NCBI RefSeq assembly: GCF_036320965.1
Contig: NC_092225.1
Span: forward strand, 33,341,887-33,405,886
Direction: 5' to 3'
Length of the DNA: 64,000 nucleotides
Source: Panulirus ornatus
Taxonomy: Eukaryota > Arthropoda > Malacostraca > Decapoda > Palinuridae
In this document: in pieces, positions 1 to 9,164 of the stretch
How positions within the stretch are numbered: position 1 is the stretch's first letter
How the letters are laid out: each line of letters begins with the position of its first letter
The notes under the pieces: model-generated
Seen by the model: the letters and a program-made list of their open reading frames with translations, nothing else
What the model was told of the DNA's origin: nothing
Database searches by the model: none
Position numbers and translations under genes: made by a program

Positions 1-31
1 TCTGATGCTCTGTACATGCCTTCACCCTCAA
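1..31 (-). mobile_element. Antisense scrap of RTE-like RT region
   Basis: These bases are the reverse complement of the RTE element's RT segment that encodes VKACTEHQI; the same stretch occurs near 60660-60690. They abut a short (TA)n tract (32-52), after which the same element family continues in the opposite orientation. It is either the end of a minus-strand copy lying off the left edge or an inverted 5' junction of the next copy. Confidence 0.7.
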
Positions 32-52
32 TAAATATATATATATATATAT

Positions 53-829
53 TGTTGTTCGCTGATGATACAGCGCTGGTGGCTGATTCATGTGAGAAAC
101 TGCAGAAGCTGGTGACTGAGTTTGGTAAAGTGTGTGGAAAGAAGAAAGTTAAGAGTAAATGTGAATAAGAGCAAGGTTATTAGGTACAGTAGGGTTGAGG
201 GTCAAGTCAATTGGGAGGTGAGTTTGAATGGAGAAAAACTGAAGGAAGTGAAATGTTTTAGATATCTGGGAGTGGATCTGGCAGCGGATGGAACCATGGA
301 AGCGGAAGTGGATCATAGGGTGGGGGAGGGGGCGAAAATTCTGGGAGCCTTGAAGAATGTGTGGAAGTCGAGAACATTATCTCGGAAAGCAAAAATGGGT
401 ATGTTTGAAGGAATAGTAGTTCCAACAATGTTGTATGGTTGCGAGGCGTGGGCTATGGATAGAGTTGTGCGCAGGAGGATGGATGTGCTGGAAATGAGAT
501 GTTTGAGGACAATGTGTGGTGTGAGGAGGTTTGATCGAGTAAGTAACGTAAGGGTAAGAGAGATGTGTGGAAATAAAAAGAGCGTGGTTGAGAGAGCAGA
601 AGAGGGTGTTTTGAAATGGTTTGGGCACATGGAGAGAATGAGTGAGGAAAGATTGACTAAGAGGATATATGTGTCGGAGGTGGAGGGAACGAGGAGAAGA
701 GGGAGACCAAATTGGAGGTGGAAAGATGGAGTGAAAAAGATTTTATGTGATCGGGGCCTGAACATGCAGGAGGGTGAAAGGAGAGCAAGGAATAGAGTGA
801 ATTGGAGCGATGTGGTATACCGGGGTTGA
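53..829 (+). pseudogene. RTE-like retrotransposon, C-terminal RT fragment (copy A)
   Basis: A 5'-truncated non-LTR copy. It opens inside RT motif C (LLFADDTALVAD) and runs through FRYLGVDLAADGT, the MLYGCEAWAMDR block, KWFGHMERMSEERLTK and the terminal GRPNWRWKDGVKK block to a stop at 827-829. One extra A near 136-145, compared with the 4600 region, shifts the frame, so the first part reads in one frame and 122-829 in another. The upstream boundary is a (TA)n tract. It cannot be autonomous because endonuclease and RT motifs A and B are absent. Confidence 0.9.
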
Positions 830-1015
830 CGTGCTGTCAGTGGATTGAATCAAGGTATGTGAAGCGTCTGGGGTAAACCATGGAAAGCTGTGTAGGTATG
901 TATATTTGCGTGTGTGGACGTATGTATATACATGTGTATGGGGGTGGGTTGGGCCATTTCTTTCATCTGTTTCCTTGCGCTTCCTCGCAAACGCAGGAGA
1001 CAGCGACAAAGAAAA

Positions 1016-1074
<59 letters not shown>
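830..1074 (+). mobile_element. Copy A 3' UTR (short form) with A/(TA)n tail
   Basis: The short 3' UTR starts after the stop codon, contains the GCGCT.CCTCGC module near 978-990, and ends GACAGCGACAAAG followed by about 12 A and a (TA)n run (1022-1074). The same terminus follows copies C, D and the minus copy at 59251, which fixes the 3' end of the family. Confidence 0.85.
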
Positions 1075-1077
<3 letters not shown>

Positions 1078-2035
1078 GGAGTGGGGGAGGAATGGGATGT
1101 ATTTAGGGAATCAGTGATGGATTGCACAAAAGATGCTTGTGGCATGAGAAGAGTGGGAGGTGGGTTGATTAGAAAGGGTAGTGAGTGGTGGGATGAAGAA
1201 GTAAGATTATTAGTGAAAGAGAAGAGAGAGGCATTTGGACGATTTTTGCAGGGAAAAAATGCAATTGAGTGGGAGATGTATAAAAGAAAGAGACAGGAGG
1301 TCAAGAGAAAGGTGCAAGAGGTGAAAAAGAGGGCAAATGAGAGTTGGGGTGAGAATCATTAAATTTTAGGGAGAATAAAAAGATGTTCTGGAAGGAGGTA
1401 AATAAAGTGCGTAAGACAAGGGAGCAAATGGGAACTTCAGTGAAGGGCGCAAATGGGGAGGTGATAACAAGTAGTGGTGATGTGAGAAGGAGATGGAGTG
1501 AGTATTTTGAAGGGTTGTTGAATGTGTTTGATGATAGAGTGGCAGATATAGGGTGTTTTGGTCGAGGTGGTGTGCAAAGTGAGAGGGTTAGGGAAAATGA
1601 TTTGGTAAACAGAGAAGCGGTAGTAAAAGCTTTGCAGAAGATGAAAGCCGGCAAGACAGCAGGTTTGGATGGTATTGCAGTGGAATTTATTAAAAAAGGG
1701 GGTGACTGTATTACTGACTGGTTGGTAAGGTTATTTAATGTATGTATGACTCATGGTGAGGTGCCTGAGGATTGGCAGAATGCGTGCATAGTGCCATTGT
1801 ACAAAGGCAAAGGGGATAAGAGTGAGTACTCAAATTACAGAGGTATAAGTTTGTTGAGTATTCCTGGTAAATTATATGGGAGGGTATTGATTGAGAGGGT
1901 GAAGGCATGTACAGAGCATCAGATTGGGGAAGAGCAGTGTGGTTTCAGAAGTGGTAGAGGATGTGTGGATCAGGTGTTTGCTTTGAAGAATGTATGTGAG
2001 AAATACTTAGAAAAGCAAATGGATTTGTATGTAGC
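1075..2035 (+). pseudogene. RTE-like element, central part (copy B, left half of split element B/D)
   Basis: This matches the linker and N-terminal RT region: GVGEEWDVFRESV, the K/R-rich linker, MKAGKTAGLDGIAVEFI, EVPEDWQNACIVPLYKGKGDK, NYRGISLLSIPG and GFRSGRGCVDQVF. It is disrupted around 1350, where bases are missing from GERVSLNF, so it reads in two frames (to about 1362, then from 1383). It stops abruptly at GTAGC in DLYVA, and the very next base of the family consensus (ATTTATGG, encoding FMDLEKAYD) reappears at 5494. The two pieces are therefore halves of one element interrupted by copy C. Confidence 0.88.
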
Positions 2036-2336
2036 CAGAGGTTGAACCATTATGTGACATTCATTTTTTTTCATTCATTACAAGCTAGAAGTTTCAGTTT
2101 TCTAAATTGTTTCTTACATTTCTCATATGTATATATATGTATGTGTGTGTGTGTGTATATGTGCGTGTGTGTGTGTATGTGTGTGTATGTGTATATGTAT
2201 ATATATATGTATATTATCCCTGGGGATAGGGGTGAAAGAATACTTCCCACGTATTCCTCGCGTGTCGTAGAAAGCGACTAGAGGGGACGGGAGCGGGGGG
2301 CCAGAAATCCTACCCTCCTTGTATTAACTTTCTAAA
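2036..2336 (+). mobile_element. Copy C 5' leader, including a GT/TA-rich tract
   Basis: This holds about 185 bp of leader (CAGAGGTTGAACCATTATG..., then a (TG)n/(TA)n tract at 2125-2215), followed by the family 5' UTR beginning CCCTGGGGATAGGGG near 2219. The leader occurs again in inverse orientation directly upstream of the copy at 59251-62747, but not upstream of the copies at 10366-12478 or 63050-64000. Because it lies inside the segment inserted into element B/D, it moved as part of copy C. Confidence 0.75.
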
Positions 2337-5294
2337 ATGGGAAACAGAAGAACGAGTCACGCGGGGAGTGCTCATCCTCCTCGAAGGCTCAGACTGGGGT
2401 GCCTAAATGTGTGTGGATGTAACCAAGATGTGAAAAAAGGAGAGATAGGTAGTATGTTTGAGGAAAGGAACCTGGATGTTTTGGCTCTGAGTGAAACGAA
2501 GCTCAAGGGTAAAGGGGAAGAGTGGTTTGGGAATGTCTGGGGAGTAAAGTCAGGGGTTAGTGAGAGGACAAGAGCAAGGGAAGGAGTAGCAATACTCCTG
2601 AAACAGGAGTTGTGGGAGTATGTGATAGAGTGTAAGAAAGTAAATTCTTGATTAATATGGGTAAAACTGAAAGCTGATGGAGAGAGGTGGGTGATTATTG
2701 GTGCATATGCACCTGGGCATGAGAAGAAAGATCAAGAGAGGCAAGTGTTTTGGGAGCAGCTGAATGAGTGTATTAGTGGTTTTGATGCACGAGACCGGGT
2801 CATAGTGATGGGTGATTTGAATGCAAAGGTGAGTAATGTGGCAGTTGAGGGAATAATTGGTATACATGGGGTGTTCAGTGTTGTAAATGGAAATGGTGAA
2901 GAGCTTGTAGATTTATGTGCTGAAAAAGGACTGATGATTGGGAATACCTGGTTTAAAAAGCGAGATATACATAAGTATACTTATGTAAGTAGGAGAGATG
3001 GCCAGAGAGCGTTATTGGATTACGTGTTAATTGACAGGCGTGCGAAAGAGAGACTTTTGGATGTTAATGTGCTGAGAGGTGCAACTGGAGGGATGTCTGA
3101 TCATTATCTTGTGGAGGCTAAGGTGAAGATTTGTATGGGTTTTCAGAAAAGAAGAGTGAATGTTGGGGTGAAGAGGGTGGTGAGAGTAAGTGAGCTTGAG
3201 AAAGAGACCTGTGTGAGGAAGTACCAGGAGAGACTGAGTACAGAATGGAAAAAGGTGAGAACAATGGAAGTAAGGGGAGTGGGGGAGGAATGGGATGTAT
3301 TTAGGGAATCAGTGATAGATTGCGCAAAAGATGCTTGTGGCATGAGAAGAGTGGGAGGTGGGTTGATTAGAAAGGGTAGTGAGTGGTGGGATGAAGAAGT
3401 AAGATTATTAGTGAAAGAGAAGAGAGAGGCATTTGGACGATTTTTGCAGGGAAAAAATGCAATTGAGTGGGAGATGTATAAGAGACAGGAGGTCAAGAGA
3501 AAGGTGCAAGAGGTGAAAAAAAGGGCAAATGAGAGTTGGGGCGAGAGAGTATCATTAAATTTTAGGGAGAATAAAAAGATGTTCTGGAAGGAGGTAAATA
3601 AAGTGCGTAAGACAAGGGAGCAAATGGGAACTTCAGTGAAGGGCGCAAATGGGGAGGTGAAAACAAGTAGTGGTGATGTGAGGAGATGGAGTGAGTATTT
3701 TGAAGGTTTGTTGAATGTGTTTGATGATAGAGTGGCAGATATAGGGTGTTTTGGTCGAGGTGGTGTGCAAAGTGAGAGGGTTAGGGAAAATGATTTGGTA
3801 AACAGAGAAGAGGTAGTAAAAGCTTTGCAGAAGATGAAAGCCGGCAAGACAGCAGGTTTGGATGGTATTGCAGTGGAATTTATTAAAAAAGGGGGTGACT
3901 GTATTACTGACTGGTTGGTAAGGTGCCTGAGGATTGGCGGAATGCGTGCATAGTGCCATTGTACAAAGGCAAAGGGGATAAGAGTGAGTGCTCAAATTAC
4001 AGAGGTATAAGTTTGTTGAGTATTCCTGGTAAGTTATATGGGAGGGTATTGATTGAGAGGGTGAAGGCATGTACAGAGCATCAGATTGGGGAAGAGCAGT
4101 GTGGTTTCAGAAGTGGTAGAGGATGTGTGGATCAGGTGTTTGCTTTGAAGAATGTATGTGAGAAATACTTAGAAAAGCAAATGGATTTGTATGTAGCATT
4201 TATGGATCTGGAGAAGGCATATGATAGAGTTGATAGAGATGCTCTGTGGAAGGTATTAAGAATATATGGTGTGGGAGGAAAGTTGTTAGAAGCAGTGAAA
4301 AGTTTTTATCGAGGATGTAAGGCATGTGTACGTGTAGGAAGAGAGGAAAGTGATTGGTTCTCAGTGAATGTAGGTTTGCGGCAGGGGTGTGTGATGTCTC
4401 CATGGTTGTTTAATTTGTTTATGGATGGGGTTGTTAGGGAGGTAAATGCAAGAGTTTTGGAAAGTGGGGCAAGTATGAAGTCTGTTGGGGATGAGAGAGC
4501 CTGGGAAGTGAGTCAGTTGTTGTTCGCTGATGATACAGCGCTGGTGGCTGATTCATGTGAGAAACTGCAGAAGCTGGTGACTGAGTTTGGAAAAGTGTGT
4601 GGAAGAAGAAAGTTAAGAGTAAATGTGAATAAGAGCAAGGTTATTAGGTACAGTAGGGTTGAGGGTCAAGTCAATTGGGAGGTGAGTTTGAATGGAGAAA
4701 AACTGGAGGAAATGAAGTGTTTTAGATATCTGGGAGTGGATCTGGCAGCGGATGGAACCATGGAAGCGGAAGTGGATCATAGGGTGGGGGAGGGGGCGGA
4801 AAAATCTGTGGGCCTTGAAGAATGTGTGGAAGTCGAGAACATTATCTCGGAAAGCAAAAATGGGTATGTTTGAAGGAATAGTGGTTCCAACAATGTTGTA
4901 TGGTTGCGAGGCGTGGGCTATGGATAGAGTTGTGCGCAGGAGGATGGATGTGCTGGAAATGAGATGTTTGAGGACAATGTGTGGTGTGAGGTGGTTTGAT
5001 CGAGTGAGTAACGTAAGGGTAAGAGAGATGTGTGGTAATAAAAAGAGCGTGGTTGAGAGAGCAGAAGAGGGTGTTTTGAAGTGGTTTGGGCACATGGAGA
5101 GGATGAGTGAGGAGAGATTGACCAAGAAGATATATGTGTCGGAGGTGGAGGGAACAAGGAGAAGAGGGAGACCAAATTGGAGGTGGAAGGATGGAGTGAA
5201 AAGGATTTTGTGTGATCGGGGCCTGAACATGCAGGAGGGTGAAAGGAGGGCAAGGAATAGAGTGAATTGGAGCGATGTGGTATACCGGGGTTGA
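2337..5294 (+). pseudogene. RTE-like retrotransposon ORF, nearly full length but broken (copy C)
   Basis: Single-ORF non-LTR element with an APE-type endonuclease (LALSETKLKG, YAPGHEKKDQ, VMGDLNAK, LLDYVLIDRR, MSDHYLVEAK) followed by RT (FMDLEKAYDRVDR, GLRQGCVMSPWLF, LLFADDTALVAD). Breaks: a TGA at about 2649 where the minus copy near 62100 has CGA; a 31-bp deletion near 3921 removing LFNVCMTHGE and shifting frame; and an indel near 4797-4805 within GEGAKILGAL. The frame is then open to the stop at 5292-5294. Endonuclease followed by a FADD-type RT with this C-terminal GRPNWRW block is characteristic of RTE-clade proteins. Confidence 0.92.
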
Positions 5295-5493
5295 CATGCT
5301 GTCAGTGGATTGAATCGGGGCATGTGAAGTGTCTGGGGTAAACCATGGAAAGCTGTGTAGGTATGTATATTTGCGTGTGTGGACGTATGTATATACATGT
5401 GTATGGGGGGGGGGTTGGGCCATTTCTTTCGTCTGTTTCCTTGCGCTACCTCACAAACGCGGGAGACAGCGACAAAGTATAAAAAAAATAATA
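5295..5493 (+). mobile_element. Copy C 3' UTR (short form) and A-rich tail
   Basis: Same short 3' UTR as copy A, ending GACAGCGACAAAG then TATAAAAAAAATAATA. Element B/D resumes at 5494 without an obvious target-site duplication. Copy C including its leader is therefore a 3,458-bp insertion. Confidence 0.85.
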
Positions 5494-6587
5494 ATTTATG
5501 GATCTGGAGAAGGCATATGATAGAGTTGATAGAGATGCTCTGTGGAAGGTATTAAGAATATATGGTGTGGGAGGAAAGTTGTTAGAAGCAGTGAAAAGTT
5601 TTTATCGAGGATGTAAGGCATGTGTACGTGTAGGAAGAGAGGAAAGTGATTGGTTCTCAGTGAATGTAGGTTTGCGGCAGGGGTGTGTGATGTCTCCATG
5701 GTTGTTTAATTTGTTTATGGATGGGGTTGCTAGGGAGGTGAATGCAAGAGTTTTGGAAAGGGGCAAGTATGAAGTCTGTTGGGGATGAGAGAGCTTGGGA
5801 AGTGAGTCAGTTGTTGTTCCCTGATGATACAGCACTGGTGGCTGATTCATGTGAGAAACTGCAGAAGCTGGTGACTGAGTTTGGTAAAGTGTGTGAAAGA
5901 AGAAAGTTAAGAGTAAATGTGAATAAGAGCAAGGTAATTAGGTACAGTAGGGTTGAGGGTCAAGTCAACTGGGAGGTAAGTTTGAATGGAGAAAAACTGG
6001 AGGAAGTAAAGTGTTTTAGATATCTAGGAGTGGATCTGGCAGCGGATGGAACCATGGAAGCGGAAGTGGATCATAGGGTGGGGGAGGGGGCGAAAATCCT
6101 GGGAGCCTTGAAGAATGTGTGGAAGTCGAGAACATTATCTCGGAAAGCAAAAATGGGTATGTTTGAAGGAATAGTGGTTCCAACAATGTTGTATGGTTGC
6201 GAGGCGTGGGCTATGGATAGAGTTGTGCGCAGGAGGATGGATGTGCTGGAAATGAGATGTTTGAGGACAATGTGTGGTGTGAGGTGGTTTGATCGAGTAA
6301 GTAACGTAAGGGTAAGAGAGATGTGTGGAAATAAAAAGAGCGTGGTTGAGAGAGCAGAAGAGGGTGTTTTGAAATGGTTTGGGCACATGGAGAGAATGAG
6401 TGAGGAAAGATTGACCTAGAGGATATATGTGTCGGAGGTGGAGGGAACAAGGAGAAGTGGGAGACCAAATTGGAGGTGGAAAGATGGAGTGAAAAAGATT
6501 TTGTGTGATCGGGGCCTGAACATGCAGGAGGGTGAAAGGAGGGCAAGGAATAGAGTGAATTGGATCGATGTGGTATACCAGGGTTGA
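5494..6587 (+). pseudogene. RTE-like element, RT C-terminal half (copy D, right half of split element B/D)
   Basis: Continues copy B at FMDLEKAYDRVDRD through GLRQGCVMSPWLF, the catalytic box (here LLFPDDTALVAD, with A replaced by P), FRYLGVDL, the MLYGCEAWAM region and the GRPNWRW block. Breaks: a 2-base deletion near 5760 (GKY instead of GAS) shifts the frame, and AAG becomes TAG at 6417-6419. The canonical stop is at 6585-6587. The FPDD change at the RT active site, together with the frame breaks, shows a dead copy. Confidence 0.9.
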
Positions 6588-6677
6588 CGTGCTGTCAGTG
6601 GATTGAATCAGGGCATGTGAAGCGTCTGGGGTAAACCATGGAAAGCTGTGTAGGTATGTATATTTGCGTGTGTGGAC

Positions 6678-6721
<44 letters not shown>

Positions 6722-6850
6722 GTGTATGGGGGCGGGTTGGGCCATTTCTTTCGTCTGTTTCCTTGCGCTACCTCGCAAACGCGGGAGACAGAGACAAAGC
6801 AAAAAAAAGAAAAAGTATAATAATAAAATAATATAAAAAATATATATATA

Positions 6851-6920
<70 letters not shown>
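6588..6920 (+). mobile_element. Copy D 3' UTR, A-rich tail and long (TA)n
   Basis: Short-form 3' UTR with an internal (TA)n expansion at 6678-6718, the terminal GACAGAGACAAAG, an A-rich segment, and about 80 bp of (TA)n to 6920. The next repeat (6921) starts directly at the end of the TA run. Confidence 0.8.
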
Positions 6921-6924
<4 letters not shown>

Positions 6925-7160
6925 AGGGGATAGGGGAGAAAGAATACTTCCCACATATTCCCTGCATGTCGTAAAAGGCGACTAAAAGGGGAGGGAGTGG
7001 GGGGCTGGAAATCCTCCCCTCTCATTACCTTTTTTTTAATTTTCCAAAAGAAGGAACAGAGAAGGGGGCCAGGTGAGGATATTCCCTAAAAGGCCCAGTC
7101 CTCTGTTCTTAATGCTACCTCGCTAATGTGGGAAATGGTGAATAGTTTGAAAGAAAGAAA
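6921..7160 (+). repeat. Short interspersed repeat with RTE-like 5' head
   Basis: About 240 bp. The first ~100 bp (GGGGATAGGGGAGAAAGAA..., CGACTAAAAGGGGAGGGAG) closely match the RTE 5' UTR, but the rest (T-run, TTTTCCAAAAGAAGGAACAG, AAAGGCCCAGTCCTCTG, CTACCTCGCTAATGTGGGAA) does not encode RTE protein. A second copy of the latter part lies at 35650-35783, and its tail motif GGAAATGGCGAATAGT recurs at 63013-63028. It looks like a non-autonomous short element mobilised by the RTE family. I did not identify Pol III A/B boxes. Confidence 0.6.
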
Positions 7161-7171
7161 AGATATATTTT

Positions 7172-7588
7172 TTTTTTCTTTGTCGCTGTCTCCCGCATTT
7201 GCGAGGTAGCGCAAGGAAACAGACAAAAGAAATGGCCCAACCCACCCCCATACACATGTATATACATACACGTCCACACACGCAAATATACATACCTATA
7301 CATCTCAATGTACACATATATATATACACACACAGACACATACATATATACCCATGCACACAATTCACACTGTCTGCCCTTATTCATTCCCATCGCCACC
7401 TCGCCACACATGGAATACCATCCCCCTCCCCCCTCATGCGTGCGAGGTAGCACTAGGAAAAGAAAACAAAGGCCCCATTCGTTCACACTCAGTCTCTAGC
7501 TCTCATGAAATAATGCCCGAAACAACAGCTCCCTTTCCACATCCAGGCCCCACAGAACTTTCCATGGTTTACCCCAGAAGCTTCACAT
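7172..7588 (-). mobile_element. RTE 3' UTR, long form (left arm of inverted repeat)
   Basis: Reverse-complement long-form 3' UTR: terminal CTTTGTCGCTGTCTCCCGC, the GCGAGGTAGCGC module, a CA/TA-rich middle, a second GCGAGGTAGC module near 7440, then the CAGCTCCCTTTCCACATCC and TTTCCATGGTTTACCCC blocks. No coding part is attached. It ends where the oppositely oriented copy starts. Confidence 0.8.
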
Positions 7589-8030
7589 GTGCTGACAATG
7601 GATTGAATCAGGGCAGGTGAAGCGTCTGGGGTAAACCATCGAAAGTTGTGTGGGGCCTGGATGTGGAAAGGGAGCTGTGGTTTCCGTGCATTATTACATG
7701 ACAGCTAGAGACTGAGTGTGAACGAATGGGGCCTTTGGTGTCTTTTCCTTGCGCTACCTCGCACACATGAGGGGGGAGTGGGTTGTTATTCCATGTGTGG
7801 TGAGGTGGCGATGGGAACAAATAAAGGCAGACAGTATGAATTATGTACATGTGTATATATGTATATGTCTGTGTGTGTATATGTATGTGTACATTGAGAT
7901 GTATAGGTATGTATATTTGCGTGTGTGGACGTGTATGTATATACATGTGTATGTGGGCGGGTTGGGCCATTCTTTCGTCTGTTTCCTTGCGCTACCTCGC
8001 TAACGCGGGAGACATCGACAAAGCAAAATA
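7589..8030 (+). mobile_element. RTE 3' UTR, long form (right arm of inverted repeat)
   Basis: Same sequence as the left arm in the opposite orientation, starting TGCTGACAATGGATTGAATC and ending GGGAGACATCGACAAAG with an A-rich tail. With 7172-7588 it forms a head-to-head inverted repeat with arms of over 400 bp and essentially no spacer. Confidence 0.8.
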
Positions 8031-8035
8031 AATAA

Positions 8036-8156
8036 AAAAATAAATATCATGTGTTTCTGTTATTTTGTATTCTTTAGTTCTTGGATTATGAGTAGTTTTA
8101 ACGCTGGTGTTTGATTTAATCCCATGACTTTAAGATAGTATTATCCTGAGTTGTGT
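8036..8156. other. Short spacer without recognisable content
   Basis: AT-rich single-copy-looking sequence between two RTE 3' fragments. It lies inside the septin transcription unit, but no septin-like coding sequence is visible on the minus strand. Confidence 0.5.
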
Positions 8157-8595
8157 AACAATACCTATACATTTCAACGTATACATACATATACATACAC
8201 AGACATATACATATATACACATGTATACATTCAAACATGCTGCCTTCATCCATTAACCCCGCCACACATGAAATGGCACTCCCCTCCCTCGTGCGCGTGC
8301 AAGATAGCGCTAGGAAAAGACAACAAAGGCCACATTCCTTTGCACTCAGTCTCTAGCTGTCATGTGTAATGCATCGAAACCACAGCTCCCTATCCACATC
8401 CAGGCTACACAAAACTTTCCATGTTTTACCCCAGACGCTTCACATGCCTTGGTTCAATCCATTGACAGCACATCAACCCTGGTATACCACATCGTTCCAG
8501 TTCACCCTATTCCTTGCACGCCTTTCACCCTTCTGTATGTTCAGGCCCTAATCGCTCAAAATCTTTTTCACTCCATCCTTCCACCTCCAATTTGT
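8157..8595 (-). pseudogene. RTE 3'-end fragment (long-form UTR plus last codons)
   Basis: Contains the second half of the long 3' UTR and, antisense at 8470-8595, the last ORF codons (VNW, ARNRV, GLN, KDGVKK-like). The distal ~130 bp of the 3' UTR, including GACAGCGACAAAG, is missing, so this copy is truncated at both ends. Confidence 0.75.
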
Positions 8596-8753
8596 GAGTG
8601 TGTTGAAAGGAATGGGCATTAGAGATATAGATACATACATAGATAGAATGTTTAATGATGGTAAATAAAAATAAATTGTACAAGTGACATTTCTGTCAAA
8701 ATCAAATCAACCAGAATTTCAATCAGTCATGCTACTCTCTCAAGACAACTTAC

Positions 8754-8860
8754 CTGCACAGTTTTTTTGACCCTATGTGAGGGTCCTGGGTGGTCGTTGG
8801 AGTATATGTCAGACAAAAACATAGAATTAATGAGTGTACTCTTCCCCAGTCCACTCTCAC
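8754..8860 (-). CDS. pnut: Septin-7/Peanut-type septin, P-loop exon (partial gene)
   Basis: A 107-nt exon on the minus strand. It is preceded by acceptor TTTTGTCTGCAG and followed by donor GTAAGT (8753-8748). It begins in phase 1 (GT completing a Gly codon) and encodes [19 protein letters not shown], then [16 protein letters not shown], ending in phase 0. GESGLGKST is the septin G1/P-loop, which binds the GTP phosphates, and [12 protein letters not shown] is the switch I side of the septin GTPase domain. Septins are GTP-binding filament proteins acting at the cell cortex and in cytokinesis; Septin-7/Peanut is the constitutive filament subunit. The phase matches the exon at 23903-24038 exactly. 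The next exons (DTPG and AKAD motifs) are not seen in 1-8753, so they should lie off the left edge. Too short to show as a long open frame; recognised by motif. Confidence 0.92.
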
Positions 8861-8906
8861 CTGCAGACAAAATGCAACTTAGCATGGGAAGTACATGGGA
8901 AAGGCA

Positions 8907-9094
8907 TACAGCAGAGGGCTTGTTGACCCAAATCTAAGTGGCTTCCTCCCCAACCTGCACTCCCTCTGGCAGGAATATGAACTGAAGAAATACCTTGCAC
9001 ATTTTAAGTCAGCCTGAATAGAATTTAATGGGACAAAGAACAAAAGGGAAGTCCTACTATAAAATCTTGTTGCACTATACAACCCTCTGCTGTA
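8907..9094. mobile_element. Possible MITE-like element with 12-bp terminal inverted repeats
   Basis: TACAGCAGAGGG at 8907-8918 is exactly inverted at 9083-9094, and similarity extends a few bases inward (TTGT/ACAA). The 188-bp interior encodes nothing recognisable. No convincing target-site duplication is visible, so this is a weak call. It lies in the septin intron 47 bp upstream (gene sense) of the P-loop exon. Confidence 0.4.
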
Positions 9095-9164
9095 CTACAA
9101 TATATTCTTAGGATAAGGAATGAGAAAAAAGAATAATTGGATATGTATAAATTTTTTTTCCTTG

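Noticed and set aside
8879..9082. 67-codon minus frame beside the septin exon
   Set aside because: Lies between the candidate TIRs and beyond the acceptor; does not extend the septin reading frame.
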